Source: Pseudomonas sp. S04
Lineage (GTDB): Bacteria > Pseudomonadota > Gammaproteobacteria > Pseudomonadales > Pseudomonadaceae
Direction: 5' to 3'
Length of the DNA: 64,000 nucleotides
Assembly: GCF_009834545.1 (NCBI RefSeq)
Contig: NZ_CP019427.1
Span: 3,664,001 to 3,728,000, forward strand
The position numbers were made by a program, and so were the translations under genes. A model generated the notes under the pieces. The model made no database searches, was not told where the DNA came from, and was given only the letters and a program-made list of their open reading frames with translations. This document shows positions 10,409 through 18,170 of the stretch, one piece after another (position 1 is the first letter of the stretch; each line of letters starts with the position of its first letter).

Positions 10409-10750
10409 AAAAATATGCTTCCAGACATTAAATCTTCATATAGATATGCCCGATGGTACCAAGGGATGCACAGGATGTGCCGTGATATTCCCCGTCGGCG
10501 CCGCGATTAAACAAACGTAGGACGGCGGCTACCGCGCCGTGGCCCCGCGATATGGGGCATAAACCCGGCGCCAGAGCGTTGCACCGCCTCGACGAAACGG
10601 CGTCCTGAAGGCCTGCAGCAAGTTGTTTCAGGCTGTTTAATCAGGCGGTCATTTATTTTTCCGGCGCCTGCATCCAAAACCCTTCCTGGCGGGTAGTACA
10701 GGTAGCAGCCCCTGCGCTGCCGAGCTGTTCAACCTGTTGGAGAGACCTCA
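10409..10750. other. Intergenic region, 342 bases, between divergent genes
   Basis: No open frame of coding quality is seen. A small stem GCCCC...GGGGC occurs near 10541-10558. It must hold the promoters of the LtaS-like gene (minus) and of the DUF3455 gene (plus), but no convincing sigma-70 or ECF pair could be picked by eye. Confidence 0.4.
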
Positions 10751-11293
10751 ATGAACACCAGACAATTGCTCTGCCACCTCACTACTGCGTTATCCGCGAC
10801 TTGCCTGATGAGCGCGCTGTCGCTCGCCCACGCGCAAACGAATCTACCGGACCCGATCAAAGTGCCCTCGGGACACAAGTTGGTGCTGGAAAGCGTGGGG
10901 GTTGGCGAAATCACCTACGAGTGCCGCGACAAAGCCAATGCGCCCGGCCAGACCGAGTGGTTTTTTGTCGGCCCCAAAGCCACGCTCAATGGTCGCGATG
11001 GGCAAATGCTGGGCAGCTACTTTGGCCCGCCCGCCACCTGGCAGGCCAAGGATGGTTCGACCATCACCGGTACCCAACTGGCGGTCGCGCCCTCGTCCAG
11101 CGGCAACCTGCCCTATCAACTGGTCAAGGCCAACCCGGCACAAGGCAAAGGTGCCATGACCGGTGTCAGCTACATCCAGCGCGTGGCAACTCGCGGCGGT
11201 GTCGCGCCCAGCCTCGCCTGCACCGCCGCCAACAAGGGGCAGCGTGAGGTCGTGAGCTATCAGGCCGACTACCTGTTCTGGGCGGCCAACTAA
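10751..11293 (+). CDS. DUF3455-family exported protein
   Basis: The ATG at 10751 follows GGAGAG. The 180 residues begin with a Sec signal peptide ending near SLAHAQ (about residue 28). The mature part contains LPDPIKVPSGHKLVLESVGVG, ITYECRDK and YFGPPATWQAKDGSTITG, the recognisable blocks of the DUF3455 family. The protein should be periplasmic; no biochemical function is established. It stands just before an ECF sigma/anti-sigma pair, a recurring neighbourhood that suggests it belongs to an envelope or oxidative stress regulon. Confidence 0.88.
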   Translation: MNTRQLLCHLTTALSATCLMSALSLAHAQTNLPDPIKVPSGHKLVLESVGVGEITYECRDKANAPGQTEWFFVGPKATLNGRDGQMLGSYFGPPATWQAKDGSTITGTQLAVAPSSSGNLPYQLVKANPAQGKGAMTGVSYIQRVATRGGVAPSLACTAANKGQREVVSYQADYLFWAAN

Positions 11294-11386
11294 CAGCGCG
11301 GGGCAAAAACACCCGCCGCAGGGAAACTCGTCTAACCTGCTGCAATGGCACCCCAGCCTCAGGGCTGGGGCGGTTTCACCTTGTCG

Positions 11387-11926
11387 ATGGCGGATCCATT
11401 GTCCTTGCCCGAGCCCGGTTTTGATTATGAAGCGTGCCTGACGGCGTGTGCGCAAGGCGACCACCAGGCCCTGCGCGACCTGTACACGCAGGAGAGCGCC
11501 CGCCTGTTGGGGGTGGCCCGGCGCATTGCCGGGGACACCGCCCTGGCCGAAGACATCGTGCACGACGCGTTTATCCGGATCTGGACCAAAGCCGCCAGTT
11601 TCGATCCGGCACTGGGGACAGCGCGCGGCTGGATTTTCAGTGTCACCCGGCATCTGGCCCTTAACTTCATGCGTAACAGCGCCAGGCTGGTGCCCATCGA
11701 CCAAGACCACGAAGACGCCTCGCCGGGCTTCGACCTGCACGGGCATTCGGGACGGATCTATGACTGCCTTGAGCAACTGCAGCCGGCCCGCCGCGATTGC
11801 CTGTTGCATGCCTATGTCGATGGTTACTCCCATGGGCAGATTGCCGAAAAACTGGGCACGCCCCTGGGCACCGTCAAAGCCTGGATCAAACGCAGCCTGG
11901 CGGCATTACGCGAGTGCATGGGATGA
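11387..11926 (+). CDS. ECF RNA polymerase sigma factor (RskA-coupled type)
   Basis: The chosen ATG at 11387 gives 179 residues; an in-frame ATG at 11345 would add 14 Gly/Pro-rich residues and is less likely. Region 2 reads LGVARRIAGDTALAEDIVHDAFIRIWTKA, and region 4 reads QPARRDCLLHAYVDGYSHGQIAEKLGTPLGTVKAWIKRSL. It resembles SigK/RpoE-like ECF factors rather than the FecI group. The following anti-sigma gene overlaps its stop by ATGA, so the two are coupled. The inducing signal is unknown. Confidence 0.9.
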   Translation: MADPLSLPEPGFDYEACLTACAQGDHQALRDLYTQESARLLGVARRIAGDTALAEDIVHDAFIRIWTKAASFDPALGTARGWIFSVTRHLALNFMRNSARLVPIDQDHEDASPGFDLHGHSGRIYDCLEQLQPARRDCLLHAYVDGYSHGQIAEKLGTPLGTVKAWIKRSLAALRECMG

Positions 11927-12639
11927 ACACGAGCCCCGACGACAATGACCAACTGGCAGGTGAATACGTGCTGGGCACCTTGGCGGCCGAACAACGGCGC
12001 GAGGTTGAGCAACGCCTGGCCGTGGACCCGGACCTGCGCCTGGCGGTCGCCAGTTGGGAGCGGCGCTTGCTGGAGTTGACCGACCTGGCCCCACCCCACC
12101 CGCCTGGCACACGCCTATGGGGCCGCATCGAACGTAGCCTCGACGCTCTTGATCGACCTGAGGCAACTGCGCCTGCCCCGACAACAGCGCCGACCTGGTG
12201 GGACCGTCTGGCACTGTGGCGCGGCCTCGCCGGCGCCGGCCTTGCCGCGACCCTGGTGCTGGGTAGCGTGCTGCTGACGCGGACCACGCCCCAGCCGGTG
12301 ACCTCCTACCTGGTGGTGCTGGTGGCCCCACAGAGTCAGGCCCCAGGCTGGGTCATCCAGGCAAGCGATTCCCGGGAGATGCAACTGATTCCATTGGGCG
12401 TGGCCCAGGTGCCTGCCGACAAGGCCCTGCAGTTCTGGACCAAGGCCGAGGGTTGGCAGGCGCCGGTGTCCCTGGGCCTGGTCAAGCCCGGGCAACGCCT
12501 GCAGGTGCCCCTGGACCAACTGCCTCCTCTGACGCCCAACCAGTTGTTCGAACTGACCCTGGAAAACCCCGGTGGCTCGCCGACCGGCAAACCCACCGGG
12601 CCGATCCAGTTCATCGGCCGGGCGGTCAAGGTCCTCTGA
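11923..12639 (+). CDS. RskA-like transmembrane anti-sigma factor
   Basis: The 238-residue protein starts at the ATG overlapping the sigma stop. An N-terminal region of about 75 residues (LAGEYVLGTLAAEQRREVEQRLAVDPDL) is the anti-sigma helix bundle. A single membrane segment lies near residues 103-122 (GLAGAGLAATLVLGSVLL). The outer part is the RskA C-terminal domain (SYLVVLVAPQSQAPGWVIQ ... LGLVKPGQRLQVPLDQLP). It should hold the upstream sigma factor at the inner membrane until a periplasmic signal releases it. Confidence 0.9.
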   Translation: MNTSPDDNDQLAGEYVLGTLAAEQRREVEQRLAVDPDLRLAVASWERRLLELTDLAPPHPPGTRLWGRIERSLDALDRPEATAPAPTTAPTWWDRLALWRGLAGAGLAATLVLGSVLLTRTTPQPVTSYLVVLVAPQSQAPGWVIQASDSREMQLIPLGVAQVPADKALQFWTKAEGWQAPVSLGLVKPGQRLQVPLDQLPPLTPNQLFELTLENPGGSPTGKPTGPIQFIGRAVKVL

Positions 12640-12760
12640 GCGTGCTCGGCGGGCACCCTTTCGCAGTCCGCAGCGGCGCGCGGAAAACCTTGTGCTAGGC
12701 TTTTTTTCACATGAAGAACGGCGATTGAACCCTCCCATTTCTGGATGACGGAGTTGTGCA

Positions 12761-13156
12761 ATGAAAAACACGCTTTCCTGGCTGACAATTACCCTGATCA
12801 GCCTGCTGCTCGGTGCCTGCGCCAGCATCGATGCCCAGACCACCGCCTACGTCGGCGGGCCGCATCCCGGCCCGACCCTGGCGGCCAACGTCCAGGTACT
12901 GCGGGTTGAGCCAACGCGCCCCCATGTGCGCCTGGGTGAAATCCTGGTCGATGCCAGTGTCGACCCTGCCCCGCCTATCACCGACGTCGAGCAGAAACTC
13001 AAGGATGAAGCGGCGAAGATCGGCGGAGACGCCGTGGTGGTGGTCTACGACCACATCCAGCCCGTGGCCGCCTACGTCAGCGGACCACTGTGGAGCCGCG
13101 ATATCGAGACCATCCAGGGCCGCAAACTCAAAGGCATCGTAATCCGCTACCAGTAA
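12761..13156 (+). CDS. Small lipoprotein of unknown function
   Basis: The 131-residue product has a lipoprotein signal peptide with lipobox LLGAC, lipidated Cys at residue 20. The mature part contains LRVEPTRPHVRLGEILVDAS and DEAAKIGGDAVVVVYDH, a pattern seen in small envelope proteins with a YbjQ-like beta/alpha fold. No enzyme motif is visible. Position after Cys (Ala/Ser, no Asp) predicts outer-membrane sorting. It follows the anti-sigma gene by 121 bases and may be part of the same regulon, but this is not shown. Confidence 0.75.
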   Translation: MKNTLSWLTITLISLLLGACASIDAQTTAYVGGPHPGPTLAANVQVLRVEPTRPHVRLGEILVDASVDPAPPITDVEQKLKDEAAKIGGDAVVVVYDHIQPVAAYVSGPLWSRDIETIQGRKLKGIVIRYQ

Positions 13157-13392
13157 CTGTCTCGCCCGCGCAGCCTGGCAATTGACCTGTAACAGCGGCG
13201 TGGAATACCGATGGCAGAATCCTGGCGCATTGCCACAGGAGCCCTATGCTGTAGACGATCAGAGCAAATCCCAGTCAGGCGAGCGAGTTTTGGGGCAATT
13301 CGATAACGCCTGGATACAAGCCCTGGCCGGCAACATGAACTGGCAGTTTTGAGACCCTGCAACCCGAACTTAAATACATGGAGTCACACCCT

Positions 13393-14067
13393 ATGAGCTT
13401 GACGCGAAAAATGATCTTCGGCGCCGCATTGGCCAGCCTGTTACTGGGTGGTTGCACCTCGAAAGTCACTGAGCGGGAGCAGTACTCCGGCTTCCTGTCC
13501 AACTACAACAACATGGAAGAAGTCACCACCACCAGCGGCGAGAAAGCCATGCGCTGGGTCAGCCCGTCCTGGAACGCCAACGCTTACGACACCGTGGCGT
13601 TCAACAAGCTGGAACTGTACCCGGCGCCCAAGCCTGATGAACGGGTCAACCGCCAGACCCTGGATGAGTTGCAGCGCTACATGACCAGCTCGGCCAAAGC
13701 CACCCTGGGCACGAAGTACCGCATCGTACCCACCCCGCAAGCGGCGCCTGCCGGTTCCCGCGTATTGATCCTGCGTGCGGCGATCACCGGCGTCAGCGCC
13801 TCCAACGAAGGCATGAAATGGTATGAAGTGGTGCCCATCGCCGCTGTCGTCGGCGGGGTCAGCGCGGCCACCGGGCATCGTGACCAGGACACCGAACTGT
13901 TCATCGAAGCCGAACTGGTCGACGCCCGCACCAACCAGACTGTGGCCCGGGTAGTGCGCAAACTCTTCGGCAAGACCCTGGAAAACTCCAGCCAGAAGAT
14001 CACCACCAACGACTTCAAGGCAGCGATCGCCAAACTCAACAGCGACTTGCAAGCCTTCATCCGTTAA
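13393..14067 (+). CDS. DUF3313-family lipoprotein
   Basis: The ATG at 13393 is favoured over 13378, as it places the signal peptide directly at the start; 224 residues result. The lipobox LLGGC sets the lipidated Cys at residue 21. The mature part has the DUF3313 blocks YSGFLSNY and RWVSPSWNANAYDTVAFNKLELYP, and the middle AAVVGGVSAATGHRDQDTELFIEAELVD. Function is unknown, but members are outer-membrane lipoproteins. It is transcribed alone and converges with the hydrolase gene. Confidence 0.85.
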   Translation: MSLTRKMIFGAALASLLLGGCTSKVTEREQYSGFLSNYNNMEEVTTTSGEKAMRWVSPSWNANAYDTVAFNKLELYPAPKPDERVNRQTLDELQRYMTSSAKATLGTKYRIVPTPQAAPAGSRVLILRAAITGVSASNEGMKWYEVVPIAAVVGGVSAATGHRDQDTELFIEAELVDARTNQTVARVVRKLFGKTLENSSQKITTNDFKAAIAKLNSDLQAFIR

Positions 14068-14077
14068 TCCGCCAAGC

Positions 14078-14106
14078 CTGCCAGCGCCTGTCCATGGCGC
14101 TGGCAG
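14078..14106. terminator. Stem-loop between convergent genes
   Basis: CTGCCAGCGCC and GGCGCTGGCAG form a perfect 11-bp stem around a 7-base loop. No T tract follows on either strand, so it may be a weak or Rho-assisted terminator or mRNA end. Confidence 0.5.
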
Positions 14107-14113
14107 CAGCCCA

Positions 14114-15025
14114 TCAGCGCTGCACAGTGCCCCGCGATGCTGGCGTTGCCAGCAGAAACGGCAACAGATGCGCGACAAACGCCTCGGGCGCCTCCTCCGT
14201 AATGAAGTGACCACAACCTGGCACAATCGCGCCTTGCAGATTCAGCGCGCTGCCTTGCATCGTCAGCAGCGGCGCATCGTTGGTCGCATGTTCCGCGCCG
14301 ATAGCCAACACCGGCATTTCCAGCGGCCTGGCGGCTCGCCGCTGGTTCTGCGCGATGGTCTCAGGGATCGCCCGGTAATAGCCGAACCCACCCCGTAGCC
14401 CACCCGGCGTCGCATAGGCGTTGATGTAGCTTTGTACCGCGACTCGCTCCTGGCGCACCGACCATTGCGCAAACATGTAGGCCAGGTACTGGGCTTCCCG
14501 TCCCGCGATCAATACCTCGGGCAGGTCGAGCAACTGGTTGAACATGAAGTGCCAGAGAAATATGTTCTGCCCCGCTGGCGCAAAAATCGACGGCGCCGGC
14601 GCCAATCCGGGTATCACTGCCTCCGTCAGTACCAGGCACTCAACCGCCTGCGGATAATCGCTCGCCAGGGCGTACGCCACCCACATGCCGACATCATGGC
14701 CAACCACCGCGTAATGCTCGTAGCCGAGAACCTGCATCAAACCGTGCAAACGCCTGGCCGTGGCCCCGGTGTCATACCCCTCTTGCGGTTTATCGGAGAG
14801 CCCGGTGCCCGGCAGATCCACCGCGATCGCCTGGAATCCGTTCGCCGCCAGTGCCTGCATCACATGCCGCCAGGTCAACCAGGTTTGCGGCCAACCGGGA
14901 ATCAACAGTACCGGCGCCCCCTGACCCTCGGTCACATAATGAATGCGGCAGCCGTCGACCTCGGCGTAACCATGCTCGTGCGTGCGCCCGGCGAACGCCT
15001 GCTGTTCGAAGAGATCCATGTTCAT
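14114..15025 (-). CDS. Alpha/beta hydrolase, epoxide hydrolase / dehalogenase type
   Basis: The 303-residue protein shows the oxyanion region LIPGWPQTWLTW near residue 42. The nucleophile elbow is VVGHDVGMW with Asp111 in place of Ser, as in epoxide hydrolases and haloalkane dehalogenases. The catalytic His is in VPGCGHFITEEAPE near the C-terminus. Expected chemistry is hydrolysis through an alkyl-enzyme ester; the substrate is unknown. Its ATG overlaps the stop of the upstream isomerase gene by four bases, so the two are co-translated under the TetR regulator. Confidence 0.85.
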   Translation of the reverse strand: MNMDLFEQQAFAGRTHEHGYAEVDGCRIHYVTEGQGAPVLLIPGWPQTWLTWRHVMQALAANGFQAIAVDLPGTGLSDKPQEGYDTGATARRLHGLMQVLGYEHYAVVGHDVGMWVAYALASDYPQAVECLVLTEAVIPGLAPAPSIFAPAGQNIFLWHFMFNQLLDLPEVLIAGREAQYLAYMFAQWSVRQERVAVQSYINAYATPGGLRGGFGYYRAIPETIAQNQRRAARPLEMPVLAIGAEHATNDAPLLTMQGSALNLQGAIVPGCGHFITEEAPEAFVAHLLPFLLATPASRGTVQR

Positions 15026-16101
15026 GCCCGCCCTTGCAGTGCAGGTCGGGCCAGGCCGAGCATGGCGTCCAGTTGCGCCTGGTCGACGGCGGCGCCGGCA
15101 AAGTCGTCGAACACCTTGTCCGTGACTCGGATGATGTGTTCATTGATAAACGCCACGCCTTGCCTGGCGCCGTCATCCTGGTCTTTCAGGCAGCACTCCC
15201 ACTCCAGCGTCGCCCAGCCGGCATAGTCATGGAGTGCCAGCTTGGAAAAGATCCCCTTGAAATCGACCTGGCCATCGCCCAGGGAACGAAACCGCCCTGC
15301 GCGATCGGCCCATCCCTGGTAACCACCGTAGATGCCCTGGCGCCCGGTCGGATTGAACTCGGCATCCTTGACGTGAAACATCCGAATGAAATCGCGGTAG
15401 ATGTCCAGATAGTCCAGGTAGTTGAGTTGCTGCAGCACGAAGTGACTGGGGTCGAAGAGGATCTTGCAGCGCGGATGATTGCCCACCCGCTGCAAAAACA
15501 TCTCGAACGTCACACCGTCGTGCAGGTCTTCGCCGGGGTGAATTTCGTAGCACAGGTTCACGCCCTCCTCGTCACAGGCATTGAGGATCGGCAACCAGCG
15601 CTTGGCCAACTCGTCGAATGCCGAGTCGATCAGGCCCGCGGGGCGCTGCGGGAACGGGAACAGATAGGGCCAGGCAAACGAGCCGGAGAACGTGCCCATG
15701 TCCGTCAACCCCAATCGGCGGGAAGCCTTGGCCGACAACAACAAGCGCTCCAGCGCCCACTCGGTCTTGGCGGCTGCATTGCCCTGTAGCGCTGGCGGGG
15801 CGAACCCGTCGCACAAGCTGTCATAGGCCGGATGCACCGCCACCAGTTGCCCGAACAGGTGGGTGGTCAACTCGCTGATCACCAGGCCGTGCTCTGCCAA
15901 GGTCCCGCTGATCTCATCGCAATAATCCTGGCTGTGTGCCGCCAGGCTCACATCGAACAGGCGCTCATCCCAGGCCGGAATCTGCAGCGCCCTGAATCCA
16001 CGGTCCGCAGCCCAGGCCGCGATGGCCGGCAGGCTATTGAACGGCGGCGCGACGTCACTGAATTGCGCCAGGTGCAAGCTCGGTCCCTTGAGGGTTTTCA
16101 T
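15022..16101 (-). CDS. Sugar phosphate isomerase/epimerase-like TIM-barrel protein
   Basis: The 359-residue protein belongs to the xylose-isomerase-like superfamily. Metal-binding acidic residues typical of the family are visible in LCYEIHPGED, ILFDPSHFVLQ, FHVKDAEF and TLEWECC. These enzymes isomerise or epimerise sugars or polyols, or dehydrate inositol derivatives. No closer assignment is safe. It is the first gene of a two-gene operon with the hydrolase and is divergent from the TetR gene. Operator 16117-16132 lies directly upstream. Confidence 0.85.
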   Translation of the reverse strand: MKTLKGPSLHLAQFSDVAPPFNSLPAIAAWAADRGFRALQIPAWDERLFDVSLAAHSQDYCDEISGTLAEHGLVISELTTHLFGQLVAVHPAYDSLCDGFAPPALQGNAAAKTEWALERLLLSAKASRRLGLTDMGTFSGSFAWPYLFPFPQRPAGLIDSAFDELAKRWLPILNACDEEGVNLCYEIHPGEDLHDGVTFEMFLQRVGNHPRCKILFDPSHFVLQQLNYLDYLDIYRDFIRMFHVKDAEFNPTGRQGIYGGYQGWADRAGRFRSLGDGQVDFKGIFSKLALHDYAGWATLEWECCLKDQDDGARQGVAFINEHIIRVTDKVFDDFAGAAVDQAQLDAMLGLARPALQGRA

Positions 16102-16116
16102 CGTTCACTCCATTTG

Positions 16117-16132
16117 TTTGTCGATCGACAAA
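16117..16132. promoter_or_regulatory. Palindromic operator 1 (TetR site)
   Basis: TTTGTCGATCGACAAA is a perfect 16-bp palindrome, 15 bases from the isomerase start codon. A second copy lies at 16179-16194. Confidence 0.75.
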
Positions 16133-16178
16133 GAATAGAGACGTTGAACAAAGTCCGTCAATACGTCGACTTGCTTTT

Positions 16179-16194
16179 TTTGTCGATCGACCAA
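16179..16194. promoter_or_regulatory. Palindromic operator 2 (TetR site)
   Basis: TTTGTCGATCGACCAA matches operator 1 at 15 of 16 positions. The two lie 62 bases apart in the only regulatory region shared by the TetR gene and the operon it likely represses. Confidence 0.72.
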
Positions 16195-16242
16195 TAATAG
16201 CGCCAAGCCCCACGACCCTTCCCCCATTGAGACCCCCACCCC

Positions 16243-16851
16243 ATGGCTGGCAGACCCCGAGAGTTCGACCGCGATCAAGCCTTGCGCAACGCCCGCGATG
16301 TATTTTGGCGGCGCGGCTTCGAAGCCACGTCCATGTCCGACCTGGTCGAGGCGCTAGGCATCGCGTCGGCGCGGATCTACGCCGCGTTCGGTTCCAAGGA
16401 AGCACTGTTTCGAGAAGCCGTCGCCCTCTACGAGTCCGCCGATGGAGCCTTTGCCGACGCCGCCCTGGCCGGGGAAAGCAGTGCTCGCGACGCTATCGAG
16501 CGCATGCTCAGGGACGCCGTCGAGCTGTACACCCTGCCCGGCCGGCCACAGGGTTGCATGGTGGTGTCGTCGGCCACCAACTGCTCGCCCGACAACGACG
16601 GCATCCGCGAGTGGCTGGCTGGGCATCGGCGCAACCGGACCCAGTCGATCATCGAACGCCTGGAGCAGGCAGTGCGTAGCGGCGAGTTGCCCGCGCGCAC
16701 CGACGTGACGTCCCTGGGTGACTGCTACGCGACCCTGCTGCACGGGTTGTCGGTCCAGGCACGAGACGGGATCGCCAAGGCTCGCCTGCTGGCAATGATT
16801 CCCATGGCGTTGGCGGCCCTGGATGCGGCGGTCGATAACGCGCAGCGCTGA
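16243..16851 (+). CDS. TetR family transcriptional regulator
   Basis: The 202-residue protein begins MAGRPREFDRDQALRNARDVFWRRGFEATSMSDLVEALGI. The helix-turn-helix spans about residues 28-50 (SMSDLVEALGIASARIYAAFGSKEALF). The C-terminal ligand domain has a TetR_C-like helical pattern with Cys in GCMVVSSATNCSPDN. It is divergent from the isomerase/hydrolase operon and should repress it and itself through the two TTTGTCGATCGA palindromes. The ligand is unknown. Confidence 0.92.
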   Translation: MAGRPREFDRDQALRNARDVFWRRGFEATSMSDLVEALGIASARIYAAFGSKEALFREAVALYESADGAFADAALAGESSARDAIERMLRDAVELYTLPGRPQGCMVVSSATNCSPDNDGIREWLAGHRRNRTQSIIERLEQAVRSGELPARTDVTSLGDCYATLLHGLSVQARDGIAKARLLAMIPMALAALDAAVDNAQR

Positions 16852-16867
16852 TCTCGCTACAACTCAC

Positions 16868-16896
16868 TTGCCAACTCCGCACGGTGACGCTAGTGT
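16868..16896 (+). promoter_or_regulatory. Sigma-70-like promoter ahead of the Thr-rich leader
   Basis: TTGCCA (16868-16873) and TAGTGT (16891-16896) are spaced by 17 bases. The expected transcription start falls at about 16903, that is, at the ATG of the leader peptide, so the leader would be read from a leaderless RNA. Confidence 0.4.
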
Positions 16897-16903
16897 CAGG
16901 ACC

Positions 16904-16963
16904 ATGAACCAGCCCCGCACGACCTCGACCACCTTTACCACGACCGCCCAGGGCGGGTCGTGA
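16904..16963 (+). CDS. Thr-rich leader peptide (putative attenuator)
   Basis: A 19-residue open frame reads MNQPRTTSTTFTTTAQGGS. Seven of its codons are Thr (ACC/ACG), three of them consecutive at 16937-16945. It ends inside a hairpin (16939-16962) and is followed by an intrinsic terminator at 16998-17032. The composition and layout resemble amino-acid biosynthetic leader peptides such as ThrL. The downstream genes are an isochorismatase-fold hydrolase and a GNAT enzyme. No experimental support; the call rests on codon pattern and RNA pairing. Confidence 0.5.
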   Translation: MNQPRTTSTTFTTTAQGGS

Positions 16964-16997
16964 GAGGTGCCGTGAGCGGCTAAGCACACGTTACCCC

Positions 16998-17032
16998 AAA
17001 GGCCCCGCCAGCAATGGACGGGGCCTTTTTTT
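16998..17032 (+). terminator. Intrinsic terminator / attenuator
   Basis: AAAGGCCCCG (16998-17007) pairs with CGGGGCCTTT (17019-17028), and a run of seven T follows the GC stem. It lies between the Thr-rich leader and the hydrolase gene, 37 bases before the hydrolase ATG. The left arm could instead pair with GGCGGG at 16952-16957. Confidence 0.85.
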
Positions 17033-17069
17033 GCGCCGCTGTCGCTGGTTTACGACAAGGAAATGCAGC

Positions 17070-17612
17070 ATGCACGCACTGTTGATTCTCGATATGCAAG
17101 TTGGCCTGTTCCACGGCCCGGACCCGCTTTGGCGCAGTGCCGCACTGCTGGACGCGGTCAATCTGCTGCTGGACAAGGCGCACCAGGCCGGCGCGCCGGT
17201 GTTCCTGGCCCGGCACGTCGGCCCGCCCGGGTCGCCGATCGAACCGGGCAGCCCGCTGACCCACCTGATTGATGAACTGCGGCTACAGGGCGATGAAGTG
17301 ATCTTCGAAAAGCAGCGTCCCAGCGCCTTTGCCGCCACGCCCCTGGCCGCCTGGCTACGGGAGCGTGGCGCAGAGGGCGTGGTGATCGCCGGACTGAAGA
17401 CTCAGTACTGCGTCGACAGCACCTGCCGTGTCGCCCGCGACCTGGGCCTGGACGCCATGCTGGTCGAGGACGCCCACAGTTGCAGCGACACCGAGGTGTT
17501 GAGCGCCGAGCAGATAGTCGCCCACCACAATGCGACGCTGGCGGGGCCTTTCTGCCGCCTGGTACGGGCCGCGGACTGGAACTTCCAGCCATCAAGGACA
17601 AGCGCACCATGA
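17070..17612 (+). CDS. Isochorismatase-like cysteine hydrolase
   Basis: The 180-residue protein has the full triad of the family: Asp8 (LLILDMQ), Lys81 (IFEKQRPSAF) and Cys114 (AGLKTQYCVDST), with the cis-peptide region just before the Cys. Members hydrolyse amides or isochorismate-like ethers (nicotinamidase, N-carbamoyl hydrolases). The substrate is unknown. AAGGA at 17056 supports the ATG at 17070. The GNAT gene overlaps its end by ATGA. Expression may be set by the Thr-rich attenuator upstream. Confidence 0.88.
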   Translation: MHALLILDMQVGLFHGPDPLWRSAALLDAVNLLLDKAHQAGAPVFLARHVGPPGSPIEPGSPLTHLIDELRLQGDEVIFEKQRPSAFAATPLAAWLRERGAEGVVIAGLKTQYCVDSTCRVARDLGLDAMLVEDAHSCSDTEVLSAEQIVAHHNATLAGPFCRLVRAADWNFQPSRTSAP

Positions 17613-18061
17613 ACAGCCAGGTACGCCGCGCCCGTGCCGAGGACGCCAGCGCTATCAGCCAGGTGGTGATCGCCGCGCTGCGCCACTGCAATGCCCAGGA
17701 CTACCCGCCGACGGTCATTGCCCAGGTGGTGGAGCATTTTTCCCCGGCAGCGATCCGGCAATTCCTGGCGCAGCGCCAGGTCTACGTGGCGACCCTGCAA
17801 CAGCAGATCGTCGCCACGGCCAGCCTCGATCAGGACGTGGTGCGCAGCGTGTTCGTCGAGCCGAGCCAGCAAGGCCGTGGCATTGGCCAGCAATTGATGG
17901 CGGTGATTCACGCAGCGGCCACCGAGGCCGGCCTCGAACAGTTGCGTGTGCCCTCCTCGCTCACCGCCGAGGGGTTTTATCGCCGGCTCGGCTATGTAAA
18001 GGTTCGCGACCAGCTGCATGGCGCCGAACGCACCATCATCATGCACAAGCGGCTGGTCTGA
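17609..18061 (+). CDS. GNAT family N-acetyltransferase
   Basis: The 150-residue protein shows the acetyl-CoA pyrophosphate loop in VFVEPSQQGRGIGQQLMAVIHAAA (motif A, Q/RxxGxG/A as QGRGIG) near residues 87-110. Motif B is LTAEGFYRRLGYV. The acceptor is unknown. It is translationally coupled to the isochorismatase-like gene by a four-base overlap, suggesting both act on the same small molecule. Confidence 0.88.
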   Translation: MNSQVRRARAEDASAISQVVIAALRHCNAQDYPPTVIAQVVEHFSPAAIRQFLAQRQVYVATLQQQIVATASLDQDVVRSVFVEPSQQGRGIGQQLMAVIHAAATEAGLEQLRVPSSLTAEGFYRRLGYVKVRDQLHGAERTIIMHKRLV

Positions 18062-18135
18062 ACCGCTGAGTGTCGGTGTTCCTCAGGTGGAGAGTCCGAG
18101 ATGTTAAGCATTGCGGATTCTCCATCCGACGCAAT

Positions 18136-18153
18136 AGAATGCGAAACATTACC
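18136..18153 (+). promoter_or_regulatory. Candidate Fur box upstream of FecI-like sigma gene 2
   Basis: AGAATGCGAAACATTACC contains AATG-N5-CATT, the inverted core of the Fur consensus, about 20 bases before the sigma start. It is a weaker match than the site at 1704. Confidence 0.35.
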
Positions 18154-18170
18154 ACTTGCTAGATTTTCTC

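Noticed and set aside
8378..10510. 710-residue open frame on the plus strand
   Set aside because: It lies opposite the LtaS-like gene, which has real domain motifs; this one has none.
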